Below are positions 54,225 through 63,352 of a stretch of DNA of 64,000 nt, one piece after another. Below the pieces are notes generated by a model. The model was not told the DNA's origin, ran no database searches, and saw nothing but the letters and a program-made list of their open reading frames with translations. Origin of the DNA: Brevibacterium sediminis. Lineage in GTDB: Bacteria > Actinomycetota > Actinomycetes > Actinomycetales > Brevibacteriaceae. The DNA lies in the NCBI RefSeq assembly GCF_013623905.1, contig NZ_JABKDD010000008.1, positions 82,067 through 146,066 on the forward strand, read 5' to 3'. How positions within the stretch are numbered: position 1 is the first letter of the stretch; each line of letters opens with the position of its first letter. The position numbers were made by a program, and so were the translations under genes.

Positions 54225-56242
54225 TGCTCTCCGTCGGCCTCGGCTGCTGTTGTGTCGGGTTCGGAGGCTGCGTCGGCGTCGGCTTCGGAGCCTGCGTCGG
54301 CGTCGGCCTCGGCGAGGATCTCGTCGAGTTCGGCTTCGATCTCGTCGTCGGTGACCTTGACCGACTTCAGTTCCTTCGCCGAGACATGCGTCTTCGACTT
54401 CGGCGCTGCGGCTGGGGCGGCGGTGTCGTCCTCGGCTTCCGCGTCTTCCGCGGGAGCGTCGGCAGCGTCGGATTCCACCTGCGGCTCCTCGGCTTCGGAC
54501 TCGCTGGCGGAGCCTTCTTCGACTTCGGCCGTCTCAGCGGTTTCAGCGTCGGCAGCCTCAGCGTCTGTTGCCTCGTCATCGGCGGCCTCACCGTCGGATG
54601 GCTCTGCGTCGGCGCCTTCGGAGGTCTCGGCTTCGGGAGCTTCGGGCTCGTCCTCGACTTCTTCCACCGTTTCGATTTCGACGCCGGCGTTCAGGTCAGG
54701 CTCTTCGTCGCCGAAGAGGGTGCCGGTCGCCTTGGCGGTCCGGCGGGAGAGCTCTTCGTATTTGTCGGCGAGTTCGGTTTCGCCGTCGATGCGCAGCACC
54801 TCGGCGTAGGCGGCCATGAGACGGACGAGTCCGCCGCCGGGCTTCTGGGTGAAGTCCTCGGCTTCGATGAGTCGGCGCGCACCGGCGATGTCGTCGAGGT
54901 CGGACTTGGCTCCGGCCGCGACGATGACGAGTTCGGTGCGGGTGTCGTTGTCGAGGTCGAGTTCTTCTGCGTTCTTCAGCAGCTCGATGGCCTTTTCGGG
55001 CTTGCCGCGGCCGCGCTCGGCGTCGGCGATCAGCGCGATGTTGTCATTCGAACCGGAGATGCGGCGGTGGGTGCGCAGTTCGCGGACGGCTTCGTCGTAG
55101 TTCTCCACGTAGTACGCGGCGATGCCGAGTGCTTCGCGGACGACGGCGACACGACCGGCGCGGGCCATGGCGGCTTTGGCGTGTTCGTGGGCGCGTTCCG
55201 GGTCGAGGTCGAGCAGCCCGCCTGCGGCGACGAGGTGCTTGGCGACCATGTCGGCGTTCTCTTTGTCGAGGGAGCGCAGCTGCGACGAGATCTCTTTGTC
55301 GAGTTCACGGCCGGTGACGCCTTCGGGAATCTCGGGTTCCTGAATTCGCGGGCGACGAGCGCGCTGTTCGCGTGCGTAATCGCCGGTGTCGGTCTTGCGG
55401 GATGCACGGCGGTCGTTGTCGTTGCGACCGTAGCCGCCGCGTCCTCCGCGGTTGTCGTCCCGTCGGTTTCCGCGGTAGCCGCCCCGGCGATCGTCACCGT
55501 CGCGACGATCACGGTTGAAGCCGCCCCGGCGATCGTCATCGTTCCGGCGGTTGCCCTGGTAGCCGCCTCGGCGGTCATCGCCATCACGACGGTCACGATT
55601 GAACCCACCGCGACGGTCATCATCGTTCCGACGGTTCTGACCATAGCCGCCTCGGCGATCGTCGTCGTTGCGGCGATTGCCCTGGTAACCACCGCGACGG
55701 TCGTCATCGCGACGGTCTCGATTGAATCCGCCTCGGCGGTCATCGTCGTTGCGACGGTTACCTTGGTACCCACCTCGGCGGTCATCACCGTCACGGCGAT
55801 CTCGGTTGAATCCGCCACGGCGGTCATCATCGTTTCGGCGGTTCTGTCCGTAGCCACCTCGGCGGTCGTCGTCGTTGCGGCGATTGCCCTGGTAACCACC
55901 GCGACGGTCGTCATCGCGACGGTCTCGATTGAATCCGCCTCGGCGATCATCGTCGTTGCGACGGTTGCCCTGGTAACCACCGCGACGGTCATCGTCGTTG
56001 CGACGGTTGCCTTGGTACCCACCTCGGCGGTCATCACCGTCACGGCGATCTCGATTGAATCCGCCACGGCGATCATCGTCGTTGCGACGATTGCCCTGGT
56101 AGCCGCCTCTGCGGTCGGACTGGCGTGGCCCGCGGCCGTCCCGGTTGTCCGGACGACGGTTGCGATTGTTGTCGCGATCTGAGCGGTGACCGCCATCTGC
56201 GCGGCGGTTGTCCTGGCTGTCTCGCGAATCCCCTTGGGCCAC
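54221..56242 (-). CDS. TPR-like protein with expanded RRGG-repeat N-terminus (Rv1691-like)
   Basis: 673 residues. Residues 1-43 are Arg/Asp/Asn-rich. Residues 44-264 hold sixteen 13-14-residue units of two types, RRGGYQGNRRNDDD and RRGGFNRDRRDGDD. A helical TPR-like region follows (about 300-500; LDKEISSQLRSLDKENADMV, AKHLVAAGGLLDLDPERAHEHAKAAM), then an acidic Glu/Ala/Asp tail of 150 residues. Strong positive and negative blocks at opposite ends suggest RNA or ribosome interaction and condensate formation, but this is inference. The M. tuberculosis homologue (Rv1691) is about 250 residues, so the N-terminal arm is an expansion. GTG 56242 follows AGGGAGAATC. It heads the long conserved operon. 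Confidence 0.85.
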   Translation of the reverse strand: MAQGDSRDSQDNRRADGGHRSDRDNNRNRRPDNRDGRGPRQSDRRGGYQGNRRNDDDRRGGFNRDRRDGDDRRGGYQGNRRNDDDRRGGYQGNRRNDDDRRGGFNRDRRDDDRRGGYQGNRRNDDDRRGGYGQNRRNDDDRRGGFNRDRRDGDDRRGGYQGNRRNDDDRRGGFNRDRRDDDRRGGYQGNRRNDDDRRGGYGQNRRNDDDRRGGFNRDRRDGDDRRGGYQGNRRNDDDRRGGFNRDRRDGDDRRGGYRGNRRDDNRGGRGGYGRNDNDRRASRKTDTGDYAREQRARRPRIQEPEIPEGVTGRELDKEISSQLRSLDKENADMVAKHLVAAGGLLDLDPERAHEHAKAAMARAGRVAVVREALGIAAYYVENYDEAVRELRTHRRISGSNDNIALIADAERGRGKPEKAIELLKNAEELDLDNDTRTELVIVAAGAKSDLDDIAGARRLIEAEDFTQKPGGGLVRLMAAYAEVLRIDGETELADKYEELSRRTAKATGTLFGDEEPDLNAGVEIETVEEVEDEPEAPEAETSEGADAEPSDGEAADDEATDAEAADAETAETAEVEEGSASESEAEEPQVESDAADAPAEDAEAEDDTAAPAAAPKSKTHVSAKELKSVKVTDDEIEAELDEILAEADADAGSEADADAASEPDTTAAEADGEQ
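55451..56113 (-). repeat. Sixteen-unit RRGG coding repeat with 5-unit super-repeat
   Basis: Units of 39-42 bases. Order A B A A B' A C B A B' A C B A B A'; units 6-10 and 11-15 repeat as a block of about 207 bases with near-identical DNA, pointing to recent unequal exchange. Frame is always kept. Confidence 0.9.
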
Positions 56243-56881
56243 GATTCTCCCTATGAAGTCTTTTCGGTGTTCCGCTCTATTCTAGTCCACTCACCGCTTC
56301 GACGCCGTGTGGGCGGGGACACGTCAGCACCTCGATTCCACTCAGCGCCGCGCCCGTTGTTCTGTGGGTCAACGCCCAGGTCACCGCCTCAGCGCTCTGT
56401 TAGAATCAAGGCGAATCCAGTGGAACGGCCGACGGCAATCGAAGAGGCTCGGCGGCAGCGGATGTCCGCGCCGCCTCGACACCAGGGGACGAATGACACC
56501 TGACGTGGAAGCTCATTGTGCGGATGACGGATGTCTCCGCGATTCCACGATCAGAATTTCAGGCCCCGTTGCCGGCCCGTCCCCCAGTACGGCTAGTGCT
56601 TGCCTGTCCCCCATTGCCGCCGCTGTCCCCCGCCATGTGATGACCAAGATCACTTGCCGGTGTGACCAGCATCATCGGATTGCGCGTTCGGCCCCTGATT
56701 TCGCCTATTGTGATTGCCGGAAGCATGTGAATGAATGCCGCCGAAGCAGTTCGAGTCGCAGGCCAAACGGCAGATCAGTGGCCATCCGGAAACTCCCCGA
56801 CACCACAGGCTCCACTGCCGCGACTGCGCGTTCGGCCCTTCAGATCGCACAACCGTTCACCCGCTAGGAATAGGAGAAATC
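56243..56881. other. Divergent intergenic region upstream of the TPR operon and betB
   Basis: 639 bases without a credible gene. It holds a TAGAAT on the minus strand (56279-56284) 36 bases before the TPR gene, a plus-strand TAGAAT at 56401-56406, three GTCCCCC words near 56579-56630, the inverted repeat GTGAT-N7-ATCAC (56637-56653), and a 14-base direct repeat TGCGCGTTCGGCCC at 56681 and 56825. Short ORFs here lack ribosome sites and are not called. Confidence 0.6.
56637..56653. promoter_or_regulatory. Possible operator upstream of betB
   Basis: GTGAT-GACCAAG-ATCAC, five-base arms. It lies 230 bases before betB. It is not a canonical CRP/GlxR site and no BetI gene is nearby, so the assignment is weak. 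Confidence 0.25.
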
Positions 56882-58360
56882 GTGCCAAACACACTCTTCA
56901 TCGACGGACAGTGGGTTTCAGCCGTCAACGGTGGAACCCGGAAGATCCATAACCCGGCCGACGGCAGCTTCGTCGCCGAGGTGGACGAAGCCAGCCCCGC
57001 GGATACCGAGCTGGCGATCAGGGCCGCTCGCCGCGCCTTCGACTCCGGCGTCTGGTCGTCCGTTCCCGCCAGCGAACGCGGCGATCTGCTGCTGAAGTTC
57101 GCTGCCGTTCTGCGTGAGCGCAAGGACGAATTCGCGCGTGCCGAGTCCCTGGACACCGGCAAACGCTTCGTCGAATCGCAGATCGACATGGACGACATCG
57201 CGAACTGCTTCGACTACTTCGGCAAGCTCGCCGCAAACGATGCCGGCCGCGTCGTCGACGCCGGCACCGACACTGTGGCGTCGAAGATCGTGCACGAGCC
57301 CGTCGGCGTCTGCGCGCTCATCACCCCGTGGAACTACCCGCTGCTGCAGGCCGCGTGGAAGATCGCCCCGGCCATCGCCGCCGGCAACACCTTCATCCTC
57401 AAGCCGGCCGAGCTCACCCCGCACACGGCGATCCTCACAATGCAGGTCCTCGAGGAACTCGGTCTGCCGGCAGGGGTGGGCAACCTCATCCTCGGCGCGG
57501 GTGCCGATGCCGGTGCCCCCCTGTCGACGCACGAGGACATCGACATGGTCTCGTTCACCGGTGGCCTCGTCACCGGTCGACTGCTGTTCCGCAACGCCGC
57601 CGACTCGATCAAGAAGATCGCCCTTGAGCTCGGCGGCAAGAACCCGAACGTCATCTTCGCCGATGCCGACTTCGATGCGGCTCTGGACAATGCTCTCAAC
57701 GGCGCCTTCGTCCACTCCGGTCAGGTGTGCTCGGCCGGTGCCCGACTCATCGTCGAGGAATCCATCGCCGAGGAGTTCGTCAACCGCCTCGTCGAGCGTG
57801 CCGAGCAGATCCGCCTCGGCGGTCCCTTCGACGAGAACGCCGAAACCGGTCCCCTCATCTCCGCAGCACACCGCGACAAGGTGCATGCCTACGTCGAGAA
57901 GGGCATCTCCGAAGGCGCTCGTCTGCGCTGCGGCGGCAAGTTCGGTGAAGGTGACTTGGAGAACGGGTTCTACTACCTGCCGACCGTGCTCGACCAGGTC
58001 AAGCGCGGAATGTCCGTCGTCTCCGACGAGGCCTTCGGCCCCGTCGTCACCGTCGAGACCTTCTCCACCGTCGATGAGGCCGTCGAGATCGCCAATGACA
58101 CCTACTACGGTCTGGCCGGAGCAGTGTGGAGCCAGGATGCGGGCAAGACCCAGCTGGTCGCTCAGCGTCTGCGCCACGGCACCATCTGGATCAACGACTT
58201 CCACCCCTACCTGCCGCAGGCCGAATGGGGCGGTTACAAGCAGTCCGGCTTCGGTCGCGAGCTCGGCCCCACGGGGCTGGCCGAATACCAGGAAGCCAAG
58301 CACATCTACCAGAACCTCGAGCCGGCAGTCACCGGCTGGTTCCCCGATCGCACCAAATGA
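56882..58360 (+). CDS. betB: Betaine-aldehyde dehydrogenase
   Basis: 492 residues, aldehyde dehydrogenase superfamily. Catalytic Cys283 in SGQVCSAG and general base Glu249 in LELGGKNP; NAD site FTGGLVTGR. It oxidises betaine aldehyde to glycine betaine. The neighbouring choline dehydrogenase and BCCT carrier make the substrate choice reliable. GTG 56882 has TAGGAGAAATC upstream; frames from 56735 are rejected. 48 bases before betA, likely one transcript. Confidence 0.93.
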   Translation: MPNTLFIDGQWVSAVNGGTRKIHNPADGSFVAEVDEASPADTELAIRAARRAFDSGVWSSVPASERGDLLLKFAAVLRERKDEFARAESLDTGKRFVESQIDMDDIANCFDYFGKLAANDAGRVVDAGTDTVASKIVHEPVGVCALITPWNYPLLQAAWKIAPAIAAGNTFILKPAELTPHTAILTMQVLEELGLPAGVGNLILGAGADAGAPLSTHEDIDMVSFTGGLVTGRLLFRNAADSIKKIALELGGKNPNVIFADADFDAALDNALNGAFVHSGQVCSAGARLIVEESIAEEFVNRLVERAEQIRLGGPFDENAETGPLISAAHRDKVHAYVEKGISEGARLRCGGKFGEGDLENGFYYLPTVLDQVKRGMSVVSDEAFGPVVTVETFSTVDEAVEIANDTYYGLAGAVWSQDAGKTQLVAQRLRHGTIWINDFHPYLPQAEWGGYKQSGFGRELGPTGLAEYQEAKHIYQNLEPAVTGWFPDRTK

Positions 58361-58408
58361 TCCGCCGCAGCCTGTAGACGAATACCGCAGTACAAGGAGA
58401 GATGAACA

Positions 58409-59971
58409 GTGAAGACTACTCATAGCTTTGATTACGTCGTCGTGGGCGGCGGTTCCGCCGGCGCAGCGGTCGCGGCCCGACTGAGCGAGGACCCCGAAGT
58501 CACCGTCGGACTCCTCGAAGCCGGCCCCACCGACACGGACAAGGACGTCGTCCTTGAGCTCAACCGCTGGATGGAGCTCCTCGAATCCGGCTACGACTGG
58601 GACTACCCGATCGAAGAGCAGGAGAACGGCAACTCGCACATGCGCCACGCTCGCGCCAAGGTGCTCGGCGGCTGCTCGTCCCACAACTCGTGCATCGCCT
58701 TCTGGGCTCCGCGCGAGGATCTCGACGAATGGGAAGAGAAGCACGGCGCAGCCGGATGGGGTTCGAAGGACACCTTCGGCCTGTACAAGAAGCTCGAGAA
58801 CAATGAGCTGCCCGGCGACCACCACGGCCACGACGGCCCGGTCCGTCTGATGAACGTGCCCCCGGTCGATCCCTGTGGCGTCGCACTCCTCGATGCCTGC
58901 GAGCAGGCCGGCATCCCTCGCGTGCAGTTCAACGAGGGTCAGACCGTCATCAACGGTGCGAACTTCTTCCAGGTCAACCGCAAGGACGACGGCACCCGGT
59001 CGTCCTCCTCGGTGTCCTACCTCCACCCGATCCTCGACCGTGAGAACCTCACGATCCTCACCGACACTCAGGCCAAGGAGCTCGAGTTCGACGAGGACGA
59101 CAACTGCACGGCCGTGCTCGTGGTCAACAACGCCTTCGGCAAGACCAACCGGATCGAGGCGAAGAAGGAAGTCATCGTCTCCTCCGGCGCGATCAACACC
59201 CCGCAGCTGCTCATGCTCTCGGGCATCGGCCCGAAGGCCCACCTCGCCGAGGTCGGCATCGAAGCTCGCGTGGATTCGCCGGGAGTCGGCGAGCACCTGG
59301 GCGATCACCCGGAGGGCGTCATCTCGTGGGAGGCCAAGAAGCCGATGGTCGAGGATTCCACCCAGTGGTGGGAGATCGGCATCTTCTCCCCCACCGAGGA
59401 CGGGCTCGACCGTCCGGACCTGATGATGCACTACGGCTCGGTGCCCTTCGATATGCACACCCTGCGCCAGGGCTACAAGACCTCGGAGAACTCCTTCTGC
59501 CTCACCCCGAATGTCACTCATGCGAAGTCGCGCGGCACCGTGCGCCTGCGCTCGAAGGACTTCCGTGACAAGCCGAAGGTCGATCCCCGCTACTTCACCG
59601 ATCCGGAAGGCCATGACATGCGCGTCATGGTCGCCGGCATCAAGAAGGCCCGCGAGATCGTCGCCCAGGACGCCATGTCCGAATGGGCCGGCGAGGAGCT
59701 GTTCCCCGGCAAGGACGTCCAGACCGACGAGCAGATCGCCGACTACATCACCCGCACCCACAACACCGTCTACCACCCGGTCGGCACGGTGCGCATGGGT
59801 GCTGCCGATGACGAGATGTCGCCGCTGGATCCGCAGCTGCGGGTCAAGGGCGTCAACCGTCTGCGCGTCGTCGATGCCTCGGCGATGCCGGAGATCACCA
59901 CGGTCAACCCGAACATCACCGTCATGATGATGGGTGAGAAGTGCGCGGAGATGATCAAGAACGGTCAGTGA
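58409..59971 (+). CDS. betA: Choline dehydrogenase / GMC oxidoreductase
   Basis: 520 residues, FAD-dependent GMC oxidoreductase. FAD motif VVVGGGSAGAAVAARLS; catalytic His456 in YHPVGTVRMG and Asn500 in TVNPNITV. It oxidises choline to betaine aldehyde, and possibly further. The GTG start at 58409 has AAGGAGAG eight bases upstream. Could in principle be another alcohol dehydrogenase, but betB and BCCT flank it. Ends at a strong terminator. Confidence 0.9.
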   Translation: MKTTHSFDYVVVGGGSAGAAVAARLSEDPEVTVGLLEAGPTDTDKDVVLELNRWMELLESGYDWDYPIEEQENGNSHMRHARAKVLGGCSSHNSCIAFWAPREDLDEWEEKHGAAGWGSKDTFGLYKKLENNELPGDHHGHDGPVRLMNVPPVDPCGVALLDACEQAGIPRVQFNEGQTVINGANFFQVNRKDDGTRSSSSVSYLHPILDRENLTILTDTQAKELEFDEDDNCTAVLVVNNAFGKTNRIEAKKEVIVSSGAINTPQLLMLSGIGPKAHLAEVGIEARVDSPGVGEHLGDHPEGVISWEAKKPMVEDSTQWWEIGIFSPTEDGLDRPDLMMHYGSVPFDMHTLRQGYKTSENSFCLTPNVTHAKSRGTVRLRSKDFRDKPKVDPRYFTDPEGHDMRVMVAGIKKAREIVAQDAMSEWAGEELFPGKDVQTDEQIADYITRTHNTVYHPVGTVRMGAADDEMSPLDPQLRVKGVNRLRVVDASAMPEITTVNPNITVMMMGEKCAEMIKNGQ

Positions 59972-60058
59972 TCTGACCAGGCCGTGAGATGCTCAGACCA
60001 CCGAGGCGGCCCTGCGCTGATTCGATAGCCTGAGTGGGAACTTCGGCCCAGACTCGCG

Positions 60059-60100
60059 ATGACGAAGGGGGCGCTGCGTTTGCAGCGCCCCCTTCGTCAT
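60059..60100. terminator. Bidirectional terminator between betA and the BCCT gene
   Basis: A perfect inverted repeat with 19-base arms (ATGACGAAGGGGGCGCTGC and its complement) around GTTT, placed between convergent genes. Confidence 0.92.
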
Positions 60101-60143
60101 GTCCGGCAGCGACGATCGGCTGTCGCCTCTGAGCCGAAACGCC

Positions 60144-61943
60144 TCAGTCGGCGTCGCCGCCCTTACCGTGACTGCCCGGACGGCTGCCGGTGCGGCTGGC
60201 CAGTGTCCCCTCACGTCGCCCCTTCTTCTCATGAGGGATTTCGATATAGGGGTCACGGAACTTCGGTGCCGGTTCGACGGCCTGCGGTTCGGTGACGACC
60301 TCCTCATCGTCGTCGTATTCGTGACCGAACTGTTCGTCCCCGCCTTGGCGGCGTTCGACCTCTTCGGGCGGCAGCACCTTCTTCCAGCGGCGCATGCGCA
60401 CCCGCGGCAGAATGCCTGCGTCCTCGCGCAGCGCTCGCATGAGGGCGTAGATCTGGAAGTAGGCGATGATGAAGAACGGCAGACCGACGAGGATGATCGT
60501 CGACTGCAGTGCCTCGAGTCCACCGGAGCCGGAGAACACCAGCAGTGCCGCGGTGACGACGGCGACGGCTAGGGCCCAGAAGATGCGCTGCGGCAGCGGG
60601 TTGAAGTCCTCGTGGCCGTTGTTCATCGTGTCGACGACGAGCGCTGCGGAATCCACCGAGGTGACGAAGAAGATCACCACGAGGACGATTGCGATCACCG
60701 ACACGGGTCCGGCCAGCGGGTAGTGGTCGAGGAATGCGAACAGCGCTCCCGGAATGTCTCCCTGATCGACGACTCGGTCGACCAGTCCCCCGCCCTGGTT
60801 GAACTCGATGTCGAAGGAGGCGTAGCCGAAGATGCCGAACCACAGGATCGAGAAGGCTGAGGGAATGGCGAGCACGCCGATGACGAACTGGCGGATGGTG
60901 CGTCCGCGGGAGATGCGGGCGATGAAGATACCGACGAACGGTGACCAGGTGATCGTCCACGCCCAGTAGAAGACGGTCCACGTGTTCTGCCAGCCGGTGT
61001 TGGCGAACGTGTCGTTCCATAGCGCGAGTTCGGGCAGCTGGTGGATGTAGGTGCCGAAGGATTCGAAGACGCCCTTGGCCATGAACAGCGTCGGGCCGAA
61101 GACGACGATGAAGATGAGCAGCAGCACGGCCATGACGATATTGAGGTTCGACAGGACCTTGATGCCTTTGTCGAGGCCGAGAGAGACCGAGATCGTGGCC
61201 AGCCCGCAGACGACGCCGATGATGATCAGCTGCCACAGGGCGTTCTCCGGAACGCCGATGACCTGAGCGAGTCCGCCGTTGATCTGCAGCGTGCCCAGAC
61301 CGATCGAGACGGCGATGCCGAAGACGGTGCCGATGATGGCGACGACGTCGATGGTCTTGCCGATGGGACCGTGGATCTTCTCACCGAGGATGGGCTGGAA
61401 GATCGAGCTCACCCGCGGCGGCAGGTTCCGTTTGTGGATGAAGTAGGCGAAGCACAGCGCGGGCAGGGTGAAGATCGCCCAGGTGTGCAGGGTGAAGTGG
61501 TAGTAGGTGAAGTTCATGGCATCGACCGCGGCGGCGGGCGTTCCCGCTTCGATACCGAGGGATCCGCGCGGTGGGTCGCCGAAGTGGCTGACGGGTTCAG
61601 CGACACCCCAGAACATGAGGATCGAGCCGATGCCGGCGGCGAAGAGCATGGCGAACCAGGCGCCGTTGGAGTGCTCCGGCGGTTCGTCATCGGGACCGAG
61701 TTTCGCTCGCCCATACCGGGAGGCGGCGATGTAGATGAGGAATGCGACGAAGACTGTGACACCGAGGATGTAGAACCATCCGAGGTTCGTCAGCAGCCAA
61801 TCCGAGGCGACAGAGACGCCCGCGTCGAGCTGGTCGGTGAAGAAGATCGTCCCGAGGACGAAGATGATAATCACGGCCGCAGAGGAGAAGAATATGGCCG
61901 GGTTGGTTCGGAGTCGAAGTGCGTCGTGCAGCTTAACGAGCAT
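60144..61943 (-). CDS. BCCT family choline/betaine transporter
   Basis: 599 residues, 12 helices. The AGIGSILMFWGVAEP glycine-rich stretch and the WTITWSPFVGIFIARISRGRTIR signature (positions about 60885-60960) define the family; tryptophans lining the betaine site are present. BetP/BetT-type carriers use sodium or protons. The C-terminal 80 residues are long, charged and cytosolic, as in osmosensing BetP, although no clear Arg cluster identical to BetP is claimed. ATG 61943 has GGAAGG upstream and a promoter at 61974-62001. Confidence 0.93.
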   Translation of the reverse strand: MLVKLHDALRLRTNPAIFFSSAAVIIIFVLGTIFFTDQLDAGVSVASDWLLTNLGWFYILGVTVFVAFLIYIAASRYGRAKLGPDDEPPEHSNGAWFAMLFAAGIGSILMFWGVAEPVSHFGDPPRGSLGIEAGTPAAAVDAMNFTYYHFTLHTWAIFTLPALCFAYFIHKRNLPPRVSSIFQPILGEKIHGPIGKTIDVVAIIGTVFGIAVSIGLGTLQINGGLAQVIGVPENALWQLIIIGVVCGLATISVSLGLDKGIKVLSNLNIVMAVLLLIFIVVFGPTLFMAKGVFESFGTYIHQLPELALWNDTFANTGWQNTWTVFYWAWTITWSPFVGIFIARISRGRTIRQFVIGVLAIPSAFSILWFGIFGYASFDIEFNQGGGLVDRVVDQGDIPGALFAFLDHYPLAGPVSVIAIVLVVIFFVTSVDSAALVVDTMNNGHEDFNPLPQRIFWALAVAVVTAALLVFSGSGGLEALQSTIILVGLPFFIIAYFQIYALMRALREDAGILPRVRMRRWKKVLPPEEVERRQGGDEQFGHEYDDDEEVVTEPQAVEPAPKFRDPYIEIPHEKKGRREGTLASRTGSRPGSHGKGGDAD

Positions 61944-61973
61944 GGCGTACCTTCCGTAGGGATGTTGCCGTCC

Positions 61974-62001
61974 ACACTACAGAAGCATCAACTGATTTCA
62001 A
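61974..62001 (-). promoter_or_regulatory. Promoter of the BCCT gene
   Basis: On the minus strand TTGAAA (61996-62001) and TAGTGT (61974-61979) are 16 bases apart, giving a leader of about 25 bases. Confidence 0.5.
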
Positions 62002-62113
62002 CACAATCGCTTGTCACGGATTCGCCTCACTGCACTCATGGCCACCCCCTCGCCGAGGCGGCCCTCCCCTATGTTCGTCCCGTTCATCTGCGGTACCCGG
62101 AAGTCCGGATACA

Positions 62114-62157
62114 ACGAGACGGTGCCCGAACCTTGATGGGTTCGGGCACCGTCTCGT
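62114..62157 (-). terminator. Terminator after the coiled-coil protein gene
   Basis: Perfect 19-base arms (ACGAGACGGTGCCCGAACC and its complement) around a six-base loop, 39 bases after the stop at 62196. It also isolates the BCCT promoter. Confidence 0.88.
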
Positions 62158-62195
62158 CAGCCTCAGGCAGCTCTTTCGCCGGCGGGGGAGGCGTG

Positions 62196-63212
62196 TCAGT
62201 GTTTCGGCACGTCTGGCTCTCCACCGTCGTCGAGAGGATCCACCCGTCCGTCGTTCTGAACGTATGGGTCTCGCGCGCCGCGGCGGTCCGCACGAGGGTC
62301 GTAATCCTCGGCTAACGGTTCCTCGGCACGAGGACGAGCGCCCTGTTCCGGCATCTGCTGATCAGCACGGACGTCCTGGTGCTGGGCGTAGGGATCGCGG
62401 CGCACCGGTTCCTGACCGCCAGACTGGTCCGGACGAGGCGCATCCTGCCGAACAGGCTGTTCAGGATAAGCGTCGTTCCGTTGAACTGGCTGATCGGGAC
62501 GGGATGCACCCTGCTGAACAGGGTGTTCGCGGCGAACGTCGTTGCGCGGTACCGACTCGTCAGGGCGATGTCCGCTCTGTTGCGTGTACTGATCGCCATA
62601 CGGATCAGCCTGGTGGACTGAGGGATCCTGACGCGCGTAATTCTGCTGCGCCTGCGCATCATGCCGAGTACCGTTCGGCGGAACTTGCTCGTCCTGCCGA
62701 GGAGCGTTCCGCGGCGCAGCTTCATCGGCAAGCTGTTCGTTCTGGTTGACTGCCGACGCTCCGTGAGCGCCAGCGCCTGCCGCCCCAACAGCACCGGTGC
62801 CGTCTGCACGACGGGTGTCCCCCGCGTTTTCCGGCGTGTCCGGATCCAGTTCGTCAGCACGCTGCAGCTTGCGATCGTGTTCGACGCGTTCAGCTTTCAC
62901 GGCTTCTTCGCGTTTTGCTGCCTCAGAGTCCAGCTGCTCGGCCTCTGCCGCCTGACGATCAGCCTCGGCAGCACGAGCGTCGGCCTCAGCCTTTGCGCGC
63001 TTGGCCTCTGCTCTCTGTTTCTCGACTTCGGCCTCTCGAGCACGAACATCATGTTCGGATTCAGCGGCCTCCTGCCGAATCTGTGCGGCCTCTTGCCGCT
63101 GGTGCTCGCGCTTCTTCGCTGCCGCCTTGCGGCTGACTGCGATGATGATCCCGACGATGATCAGGACCACGACGATGGCGACGACAATCCAGATGATGGT
63201 TGACGCGTTCAT
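62196..63212 (-). CDS. Membrane-anchored coiled-coil protein with Gln/Arg/Pro-rich tail
   Basis: 338 residues. One N-terminal helix (IIWIVVAIVVVLIIVGIIIAV) is followed by a long Ala/Glu/Arg/Lys coiled-coil (about 30-125) and a disordered tail rich in Gln, Arg, Asp and Pro with repeated RPDQPVQRNDAYPEQPVRQD-like words. No known domain. The helix without a preceding basic run and with KK after it suggests the bulk is cytosolic. ATG 63212 follows AAAGGAGAG. Unknown function. Confidence 0.75.
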   Translation of the reverse strand: MNASTIIWIVVAIVVVLIIVGIIIAVSRKAAAKKREHQRQEAAQIRQEAAESEHDVRAREAEVEKQRAEAKRAKAEADARAAEADRQAAEAEQLDSEAAKREEAVKAERVEHDRKLQRADELDPDTPENAGDTRRADGTGAVGAAGAGAHGASAVNQNEQLADEAAPRNAPRQDEQVPPNGTRHDAQAQQNYARQDPSVHQADPYGDQYTQQSGHRPDESVPRNDVRREHPVQQGASRPDQPVQRNDAYPEQPVRQDAPRPDQSGGQEPVRRDPYAQHQDVRADQQMPEQGARPRAEEPLAEDYDPRADRRGARDPYVQNDGRVDPLDDGGEPDVPKH

Positions 63213-63352
63213 GCGCTCTCTCCTTTACTGTCTGTTCGGACGGCATTGTTGTGATGCATCCGACACAGCGGACAGTTTCATCGTCGCACGGTGCTGAGCC
63301 CGGAACATGTACAGCGGCTGAGAGTCTGCTGATGGTCGACGAGCTTCACCTA

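Noticed and set aside
54170..56182. 670-codon plus-strand frame of Val/Ala/Ile/Thr repeats opposite the RRGG region
   Set aside because: It is the antisense of the TPR gene's repeats and acidic tail, which lack stops. It has no ribosome site or family match, and its hydrophobic pattern is a by-product of the repeat codons.
56186..56867. Short plus-strand ORFs in the gap before betB
   Set aside because: No ribosome site, no homology, and compositions unlike real proteins; the frames run into betB's leader.
61041..62315. 424-codon plus-strand frame opposite the BCCT gene
   Set aside because: Acidic Arg/Asp/Glu-rich shadow; the BCCT gene is unambiguous.
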